Source: JALOAD01 sp023228995 [NCBI: Candidatus Muiribacterium halophilum]
Lineage (GTDB): Bacteria > Muiribacteriota > Muiribacteriia > Muiribacteriales
Assembly (NCBI GenBank): GCA_023228995.1
Contig: JALOAD010000034.1
Location: 1 to 35,752 of the forward strand
Direction of reading: 5' to 3'
DNA: 35,752 nt
In this document: positions 30,727-35,752 of the stretch, piece by piece
How the letters are laid out: every line of letters starts with the position of its first letter
Position numbering within the stretch: position 1 is the first letter of the stretch
Made by a program: the position numbers and the translations under genes
Notes under the pieces: generated by a model
The model's input: only the letters and a program-made list of their open reading frames with translations
What the model was told of the DNA's origin: nothing
The model's database searches: none

Positions 30727-30769
30727 TTTTTTATTTTTTAACTTTTTCCATATATTTGTATATATTAAA
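30727..30769. promoter_or_regulatory. Divergent promoter region
   Basis: Plus strand: TTTTTTA (30727-30733), 17-nt spacer, TATATTTG (30751-30758), for the gene at 30785. Minus strand: TTTAATATATA (30759-30769), 38 nt before the ATG of the LAGLIDADG gene at 30721. Confidence 0.5.
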
Positions 30770-30784
30770 ATTAAAAGACCAAAA

Positions 30785-31567
30785 ATGATAAAAGCACCAA
30801 AAAATAATAAATTACGTGTTATAACCGTGGGTGATGTACATGGTTTTGACACTTGGAAAGTGCCGTTAAACTATTTTCGTCCAGACGAAGAAGAAACAAA
30901 TCTTCATCTGTATGATTATATCGTCTTCGTTGGTGACTATGTTGATGAATGGGATATGAATGATGCTCAAATCTATAAAAATCTTGTAGAAATAATTGAG
31001 TTGAAAAAGAAATATCCTGAAAAAGTTATTTTACTTTTAGGTAATCACGACATTCATTACATATATAAAGATGGTAATAAATGTACTGGTTTCCGTGAAA
31101 GTATGTATATGCAATTGAACCAATTATTTACAGAAAATCAAAAATTGTTTCAACTAGCATTTCAATATAAAAACTATCTTTGGACTCACGCTGGTCTACA
31201 TAAAGGATGGTGGAAATTTCAAGTTGAAGATCAAAAATTTGTAATCCGTGATGGTGAAAAACTTGAATGGTTAGAAATTGATAAAACAGGTAATGTTGCT
31301 GATATTCTTAACTTCTGTTATGAAGCACGACACCAACCAATCTTTGATTGTGGTTGGGCTCGTGGAGGTCGCCAAAAAGTTGGTGGACCACTTTGGGCAG
31401 ATAAAAACGAAACTTACAAAAAACCTTTAGAAGGTTATCATCAAATTGTAGGTCACACTCGAATAAAAGAAATAAAACATTACGATAATTATAAAGGTGA
31501 TACATCTATGACATATGTAGATTGTATGCACATAGAATATAATAACTACTACACTATCGAAGTGTAG
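30785..31567 (+). CDS. Calcineurin-like metallophosphoesterase (protein-phosphatase-like)
   Basis: 260 aa. Motifs: VGDVHGFDTW (GDxHG), VFVGDYVDEW (GDYVD), LLLGNHDIHYIY (GNHD), WTHAGLHKGWW and IVGHTRIKE. GDxHG and GDYVDRG-type motifs place it nearer the serine/threonine phosphatase and Ap4A-hydrolase branch than the enzyme at 20178. Likely substrates are phosphoproteins, dinucleoside polyphosphates or nucleic-acid ends. It is monocistronic, with its own promoter and a terminator overlapping its stop codon. Confidence 0.85.
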   Translation: MIKAPKNNKLRVITVGDVHGFDTWKVPLNYFRPDEEETNLHLYDYIVFVGDYVDEWDMNDAQIYKNLVEIIELKKKYPEKVILLLGNHDIHYIYKDGNKCTGFRESMYMQLNQLFTENQKLFQLAFQYKNYLWTHAGLHKGWWKFQVEDQKFVIRDGEKLEWLEIDKTGNVADILNFCYEARHQPIFDCGWARGGRQKVGGPLWADKNETYKKPLEGYHQIVGHTRIKEIKHYDNYKGDTSMTYVDCMHIEYNNYYTIEV

Positions 31568-31576
31568 TGGTTTTTT
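31548..31576 (+). terminator. Intrinsic terminator overlapping the stop codon
   Basis: ACTACACT (31548-31555) pairs with AGTGTAGT (31561-31568) over a 5-nt loop, then GGTTTTTT. Confidence 0.8.
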
Positions 31577-31602
31577 ATTTTTAAATATTCATATTATATT
31601 TG
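31571..31602 (+). promoter_or_regulatory. Bipartite promoter sharing the terminator T-tract
   Basis: TTTTTTA (31571-31577), 17-nt spacer, TATATTTG (31595-31602) followed by TA; 26 nt to the ATG at 31629. Confidence 0.6.
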
Positions 31603-31628
31603 TAGAATAAATATTAAAATAATAAACA

Positions 31629-31814
31629 ATGGCAAAAGAAACAAAATTAGATAAGGTATTAAAAAAGAGAACAATAGACGTAAAAGAAATGAAAAAACTT
31701 TGTAATTATGGTACAGCATATCATAATTATTGGTTTAAAATGAAGAAATTAGAAAGAATTCTTATGGAAGAATTTGAAGACGATTTTGATTTTGAAACAG
31801 AAAACGCAGAATAA
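31629..31814 (+). CDS. Small protein with the shared peptide and an acidic tail
   Basis: 61 aa. A basic first half (KETKLDKVLKKRTIDVKEMK) is followed by FKMKKLERILMEEFEDDFDF and a very acidic end. The peptide is therefore not at the extreme C-terminus here. Function unknown. Confidence 0.6.
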   Translation: MAKETKLDKVLKKRTIDVKEMKKLCNYGTAYHNYWFKMKKLERILMEEFEDDFDFETENAE

Positions 31815-31816
31815 TT

Positions 31817-32062
31817 ATGGTAGCAATAATATCTATTATAGCCGTATGTTTAATGATGGTGTACCTAGTGTACTCCGTCATTAAAATGCGAGATAGAACA
31901 GACAAAGTAAGAAATGTAAGAAAGTATATGTGCTATTCTTTAATAGCATTGTGTTTACTTGTATCTTTTGGTTATGTTATTAGTGGAAATGGTGGTAGTG
32001 CATCTATTTGGGCATTCAATTCTGCTCTTTGGGGATTTAATTTATATATGGTTCTTAAATAA
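31817..32062 (+). CDS. Small membrane protein
   Basis: 81 aa, three hydrophobic stretches (about 2-20, 36-53, 63-79). It is joined to the next gene by a TAATG overlap. Function unknown. Confidence 0.6.
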   Translation: MVAIISIIAVCLMMVYLVYSVIKMRDRTDKVRNVRKYMCYSLIALCLLVSFGYVISGNGGSASIWAFNSALWGFNLYMVLK

Positions 32063-32235
32063 TGATGAAAACAATCATAATTTATAACGGTGAAAAATTA
32101 GATCCTGAACAAGAGTGGGTGCTCGAAAATAATGAATTAGGTTATATCATTTTAGCCAAAAACAATGAAAATTTTTGGGCTATGTGGATGATGAATGCAT
32201 CTGCTACAACCACTAACGTACAAGTGTATGGGTAG
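32062..32235 (+). CDS. Very small hypothetical protein
   Basis: 57 aa (MMKTIIIYNGEKLDPEQEWV ...). It ends in a Met/Trp-rich and small polar stretch (WAMWMMNASATTTNVQVYG). A GGGTA-TACCC hairpin spans its stop codon. Function unknown. Confidence 0.5.
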   Translation: MMKTIIIYNGEKLDPEQEWVLENNELGYIILAKNNENFWAMWMMNASATTTNVQVYG

Positions 32236-32270
32236 TTTTTACCCGATTTAATAAACTAAAATTTAAAATA

Positions 32271-32531
32271 ATGGAAGCAAAAGAAATTTACCTAAAGATT
32301 AAAAGAGAAATAACCAAAGGATTATACGCTTATGATGACCAAATAGCTGCAATTGCTAAATGGGTAGAAAGCGAATTTGAACCGAAAAAACAAGGGAAAA
32401 AATTACCTATACACAATGTTAGCAATAACGAAGTGGCGTTAAAGGCGTTTGTTGAAGAGTTCGTTGAGGCTTGGGAAGATGGAATGGGTGGAGATACTGA
32501 TTTATATAGAAAAGCTAAAAGCCTTTTATGA
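32271..32531 (+). CDS. Hypothetical helical protein
   Basis: 86 aa, helical, with acidic C-terminal half (FVEEFVEAWEDGMGGDTDLY). The stop overlaps the next start (ATGA). No family recognised. Confidence 0.55.
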   Translation: MEAKEIYLKIKREITKGLYAYDDQIAAIAKWVESEFEPKKQGKKLPIHNVSNNEVALKAFVEEFVEAWEDGMGGDTDLYRKAKSLL

Positions 32532-32794
32532 TTGCTAACACAGAAATTGACGAATATACTATGTATTGTAATGTTACAGAAATACATAACAAATATTTGT
32601 CATTCCACACTAGACAAGGTAATCAAATTGCATTTGAGAGTAATATACACGGTACTGGCTCAACACCTAATATGCAACAATTTGATGAAATATACATATA
32701 TGATGCAGATACAAAATTTGATTCATACTATGGAAGTAAGAAAAGAGTTGCACAATTTATAAGAAGACTTAAATTAGAAAGAATATTGAAATGA
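32528..32794 (+). CDS. Small beta-rich protein with the shared C-terminal peptide
   Basis: 88 aa. The body has alternating strands (TMYCNVTEIHNKYLSFHTRQ) and probably forms a small OB- or SH3-like barrel, followed by a helix ending IRRLKLERILK. ATGA overlap with the next gene. Function unknown. Confidence 0.6.
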   Translation: MIANTEIDEYTMYCNVTEIHNKYLSFHTRQGNQIAFESNIHGTGSTPNMQQFDEIYIYDADTKFDSYYGSKKRVAQFIRRLKLERILK

Positions 32795-33207
32795 AAAAAT
32801 TAAACTGTTGGTTTGGAAAACACGATTGGGACACTTTCAAACACATCACAAAATCAAAACCACCACATTATGAAAGATGTTGTAAAGTTTGCAATAAAGT
32901 ACAAATAATGAGCGAATTAGAACATAAAAAATTGTTAGATAATGGTGTAATAGAAATTAACAAATGCTTTAATGGTATTTTTAGAGTTATTGATATTAGA
33001 TTAGAAAAAGGACACTATCAGCATATCTATGAAGATTTGGAAGATGTTATTGAAACGCTAACAAATGTTAAGAAAAACTACACAACTGAACACTTTATAA
33101 AAGTTAAAGATAATATACTTGATAGTATAGATTATTTATATAGAGGTGATAAACATTTCATCTCAACGAGAATGGAAGAATATTTTAAAACAATTGAAAA
33201 TTTATAA
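32791..33207 (+). CDS. Zinc-ribbon-like protein
   Basis: 138 aa. The start CWFGKHDWDTFKHITKSKPP and HYERCCKVCNKVQ resembles small phage zinc-ribbon proteins, with the C..H and CxxC ligands; the 18402 gene is similar in this part. The remaining 90 residues are helical. It lacks the C-terminal peptide. Function unknown. Confidence 0.6.
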   Translation: MKKLNCWFGKHDWDTFKHITKSKPPHYERCCKVCNKVQIMSELEHKKLLDNGVIEINKCFNGIFRVIDIRLEKGHYQHIYEDLEDVIETLTNVKKNYTTEHFIKVKDNILDSIDYLYRGDKHFISTRMEEYFKTIENL

Positions 33208-33212
33208 AAAAA

Positions 33213-33695
33213 ATGGAACCAATTAAACAAGCAAACAGACCATATACTCAAATGCCTGGTTATGGATTGTATGATTTTACAGACTTCGTTCCAACTGATG
33301 AAGAAGTCTTAATCAATATGTTAGAATATATGAGTTATTGGGGAACTCATTGGATGTTCGATTATATGCCAAAAACAAGATTTTGTGACCTAATGGAATT
33401 ATATCTAAATGATTGGAGACCAGAAGGTTATGCTAGACAATATAAACACATTTTAGTTGAAAAATCTAAAAGAAAGAATGGTGGGAGTGAATATAAAGGT
33501 CCTGCACCATTGCATTGGATAGAAAGAACTTGGGAATTTCAAAGTAGAGATATGACAGATGAAGAAGTATTGGTAGAGCCAAATTATTGGTATCAAGGTG
33601 TACTTGAATGGTGTAAGAAGAATCCTGAAGGTATGAGAATGTTAGGAGAATTAAAATTAGATAGAATACTCGATGAAAATAAAATTAATGAATAA
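33213..33695 (+). CDS. Hypothetical protein with the shared C-terminal peptide
   Basis: 160 aa, rich in aromatic residues (TQMPGYGLYDFTDFVPTDEE, LEYMSYWGTHWMFDYMPKTR). It ends LGELKLDRILDENKINE, the variant with aspartate in place of E or K. No family recognised. It overlaps the next gene. Confidence 0.6.
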   Translation: MEPIKQANRPYTQMPGYGLYDFTDFVPTDEEVLINMLEYMSYWGTHWMFDYMPKTRFCDLMELYLNDWRPEGYARQYKHILVEKSKRKNGGSEYKGPAPLHWIERTWEFQSRDMTDEEVLVEPNYWYQGVLEWCKKNPEGMRMLGELKLDRILDENKINE

Positions 33696-33912
33696 GTTGC
33701 AAGTTTATTGTACTTGGAATTTTAAGGTAGGTGAAGAATATCATTTGGAATATGATCCTGAAATAGAATACTTTTCAGTTTTTGATCATAATGGTGTAGA
33801 AAGACTATCAATGACAAGTAAAAGTCTAATGAAATACTTTGATGAAAAATCTTGCAAACAACTAATGAGAGAACAAAAACTCAAACGAATATGTAAAGAT
33901 GAAGATTGTTAA
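33688..33912 (+). CDS. SH3-like small protein with the shared C-terminal peptide
   Basis: 74 aa from the ATG at 33688 (33673 is possible). The beta-rich body LQVYCTWNFKVGEEYHLEYD and then FDHNGVERLSM is paralogous to the 26695 protein. It ends LMREQKLKRICKDEDC, with a cysteine in the hydrophobic position. It overlaps the next gene by 14 nt. Confidence 0.6.
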   Translation: MNKLQVYCTWNFKVGEEYHLEYDPEIEYFSVFDHNGVERLSMTSKSLMKYFDEKSCKQLMREQKLKRICKDEDC

Positions 33913-34186
33913 ACACGTAGATCATTCCGATAAAAGAAAAAGATTAGTTTCTACTGAGAAAGCATATACTACCGTTAATTATAACGATATTATATTTCTT
34001 AGAGTCGAAACAGATTACGGTGAAGATGCACCTTCAGATTATTATTGGAATATTGGTAGAGGCGAAAACAATTGGTTACTTTGTAATGATGAAGAAAACT
34101 TAGCATTAGAAAAACTATATCAAATAGAATTAGAAAGATTAGAAAGAGAAAACAAATTAAAACGAATATTAAATGAGAAAGATTAG
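33899..34186 (+). CDS. Small protein with the shared C-terminal peptide
   Basis: 95 aa. Beta-rich body (TTVNYNDIIFLRVETDYGED, YYWNIGRGENNWLL), then a helix ending LERENKLKRILNEKD. 14-nt overlaps with both neighbours. Function unknown. Confidence 0.6.
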   Translation: MKIVKHVDHSDKRKRLVSTEKAYTTVNYNDIIFLRVETDYGEDAPSDYYWNIGRGENNWLLCNDEENLALEKLYQIELERLERENKLKRILNEKD

Positions 34187-34436
34187 AATTAAACATTACG
34201 AAACAATTAATGTAATTAGACAAAAAGAAGCATTAGAAATTGAAATACCTGATGATTTAGACTTAGAAGATGAAGATGCACTGGAAGATTATATAACTAT
34301 GTGGTATGAAAATGAAGACAATTTTGATACTATTTGTGATTTAGATTGGGATGGTAATGATCAATGGTCAGACCCAACGGAATTAGGTTTCCACATCGAA
34401 ACTGATGACGAAGATTATGGATTTATTCGAGTATAA
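34173..34436 (+). CDS. Small acidic protein
   Basis: 87 aa, very acidic (IPDDLDLEDEDALEDYITMW and CDLDWDGNDQWSDPTEL). The start is basic. It carries no C-terminal peptide. Function unknown. Confidence 0.55.
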   Translation: MRKIRIKHYETINVIRQKEALEIEIPDDLDLEDEDALEDYITMWYENEDNFDTICDLDWDGNDQWSDPTELGFHIETDDEDYGFIRV

Positions 34437-34467
34437 ACATTTACATTGGGATACAAACCTAAAAAAT

Positions 34468-34878
34468 ATGTGGTATATTTATGTTCTTAATTGTTCAGAT
34501 GATACATACTATTGTGGTATAACAAACAATTTCCACAAAAGAATGGACGATCATAATAGTGGAAAAGGTGCAAAATACACCCGTGGAAGAACACCTGTTA
34601 AACCAGTGTATTGGACTGTTGTTGGAACAAAATCTGAAGCACTTAAATTAGAATATAAGATAAAACAATATTCTCGAAAACAAAAAGAAAAATTAATAAA
34701 ATATCGTGTATTTCCTGAGTATATATTCAACTATAAAGGAAATTTATACTACATGAAAGGTGATATTCTATATATCTGGGGAGCAATAGAGGGAGAGGAC
34801 GACTGGTTAGAGTTGCAATCCGAAGAAATGAAACAAATATATCATAGAAGTAAAAAATTAAAAAGAATTTTAGAATGA
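34468..34878 (+). CDS. GIY-YIG nuclease with the shared C-terminal peptide
   Basis: 136 aa from the ATG at 34468, where family members start; 34417 is an in-frame alternative. WYIYVLNCSDDTYYCGITNN contains the Y-I-Y and Y-C-G-I motif, followed by RMDDHNSGKGAKYTRGRTPV and EALKLEYKIK, the UPF0213/YhbQ-type GIY-YIG domain with R, H and E catalytic residues. The last 50 residues are an extra domain ending YHRSKKLKRILE, so the shared peptide is found on an enzyme too. It overlaps the next gene (ATGA). Confidence 0.85.
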   Translation: MWYIYVLNCSDDTYYCGITNNFHKRMDDHNSGKGAKYTRGRTPVKPVYWTVVGTKSEALKLEYKIKQYSRKQKEKLIKYRVFPEYIFNYKGNLYYMKGDILYIWGAIEGEDDWLELQSEEMKQIYHRSKKLKRILE

Positions 34879-35237
34879 AAAAATTAGTATTAGTATTAAG
34901 TATTTTATTTTGTTTCCTTATTGCAAATGCACAGAAACAAGATAAGCCTTTACCACTCAAATATAATAAAGTGGAAAATGTAAATTACCAAATGTTGAAT
35001 TATCAACAAGATTACAAACCTTTGGACCTTAAACTAAACTCAATTAGTTTAGGCGGTAGTCAAAATGATGATAATATAAAAGTCATTTCTACAATAGGTC
35101 TTGTAGGTGCAGTAACAATAGAATCAATTAATTATTATACACAACCTAAGAACGTTAGAAAAGACAATGCTTGGGCGCACTATGGTTTTATGGGTGTCTG
35201 TGCCGCAGGTTGGATAGCAATTCAAATAACATTTTAA
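34875..35237 (+). CDS. Exported or membrane hypothetical protein
   Basis: 120 aa. A clear signal peptide (KKLVLVLSILFCFLIANAQK, cleavage after ANA) is followed by a polar region and a hydrophobic stretch near the C-terminus (HYGFMGVCAAGWIAIQITF). Bacteroidetes secreted proteins commonly have this NAQ-type cleavage site. Function unknown. Confidence 0.65.
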   Translation: MKKLVLVLSILFCFLIANAQKQDKPLPLKYNKVENVNYQMLNYQQDYKPLDLKLNSISLGGSQNDDNIKVISTIGLVGAVTIESINYYTQPKNVRKDNAWAHYGFMGVCAAGWIAIQITF

Positions 35238-35238
35238 T

Positions 35239-35752
35239 ATGAAAATAAGAAACGGATTTGTAAGTAATAGTAGTTCTTCTTCATTCATAATTAATGATAA
35301 TGAAGAATTTAGTTCAGTTTTTGATATAGCTGAATATATGCTTCCATGTAGAGATATGTATGAAAATACAGATGAACTACTTAAAAGACTAAAAGAGAGT
35401 GATAAACATCCTGATACACCAATTAATTTTGGTTCTTGTAATTATGATACATTTATCTATAAACATAAAGATATTTATTTAGTTAGAACTTGTAATAATC
35501 ACGAATGGGGTAAATTAGAGCAATATCCAGATGTTGATTATTGTAATAATGAACATATATTAAAGAAATACCCTGAATTAGATCCTAATAACAATGGGTA
35601 TGTAGATTTTTACACTTTTCTTGAAGATAAAGAATTCTGGTCATTAGAAATGGGTTTTATGTTTAAGGAAACACAGGATTGGGATATATGTATGAATCCA
35701 GGAAATTATTCTTGGGATGACAAAGAAAATGTTTGTTGTGGTGAATTTTACA
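35239..35752 (+). CDS. Protein with the MKIRNGFVSNSSSSSF start, cut by window end
   Basis: 171 residues visible. The N-terminus MKIRNGFVSNSSSSSFII is a recurrent opening of otherwise different proteins in bacteria and phages. The rest is acidic with scattered cysteines and aromatic residues (NFGSCNYDTFIYKHKDIYLV). Its role is unknown. The 3' end is outside the window. Confidence 0.65.
   Translation, partial: MKIRNGFVSNSSSSSFIINDNEEFSSVFDIAEYMLPCRDMYENTDELLKRLKESDKHPDTPINFGSCNYDTFIYKHKDIYLVRTCNNHEWGKLEQYPDVDYCNNEHILKKYPELDPNNNGYVDFYTFLEDKEFWSLEMGFMFKETQDWDICMNPGNYSWDDKENVCCGEFY

Overview
The window reads as part of a large, AT-rich, T4-like (jumbo-type) bacteriophage genome whose host is probably a member of the Bacteroidetes. 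The phage call rests on dense, overlapping, mostly unknown small genes together with a T4 DenV-type pyrimidine-dimer glycosylase, a phage sigma factor, homing endonucleases (LAGLIDADG, HNH, GIY-YIG), DNA methyltransferases, phosphoesterases and an SPFH/prohibitin gene. The host call rests on promoters of the Bacteroidetes -7 type (TAnnTTTG, here nearly always TATATTTGTA) and on the general lack of Shine-Dalgarno sequences. No tRNA, rRNA or CRISPR array was seen.

Layout. 1-4 kb: end of a predicted nucleotidyltransferase, small membrane proteins and a DUF932-type protein. 4.0-8.7 kb: an SPFH/prohibitin gene split by about 3.9 kb of mosaic DNA holding two damaged DNA methyltransferases, a small nucleotidyltransferase, a conserved phage protein, gene fragments and a 72-bp direct repeat. 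8.7-11.7 kb: lipoprotein, sigma factor, a third methyltransferase with an in-frame stop, and a DUF4326 protein. 11.7-15.5 kb: a minus-strand block whose proteins start with a short segment resembling the T4 internal-head-protein capsid-targeting sequence; its first gene is an apparently complete class III nucleotidyl cyclase. 15.6-21.2 kb: plus-strand nucleotidyltransferase, HNH, HAD-like and metallophosphoesterase genes. 21.3-35.7 kb: tightly packed small plus-strand genes, many ending in the same basic peptide, roughly R-E-K-K-L-[EK]-R-I-L-K. This stretch also holds the DenV homologue, a truncated PARG-like protein, a LAGLIDADG gene on the opposite strand and a captured fragment of an AbiEi antitoxin gene.

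How it fits together. Two gene programmes can be told apart. Plus-strand units are preceded by a bipartite promoter (TTTTTTA, 15-18 nt, TATATTTGTA), close to the host housekeeping promoter and so plausibly early. All four minus-strand unit starts carry an identical 11-mer (TTTAATATATA) 25-38 nt upstream of the ATG, a candidate late promoter. The minus-strand proteins carry the N-terminal capsid-targeting-like peptide and the plus-strand accessory proteins carry the C-terminal peptide, so each set has its own short terminal signal.

The strongest candidates for something undescribed are the C-terminal peptide shared by about 23 otherwise different proteins and a nucleotidyl cyclase that looks addressed to the inside of the capsid. 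Both are inferences from sequence alone.
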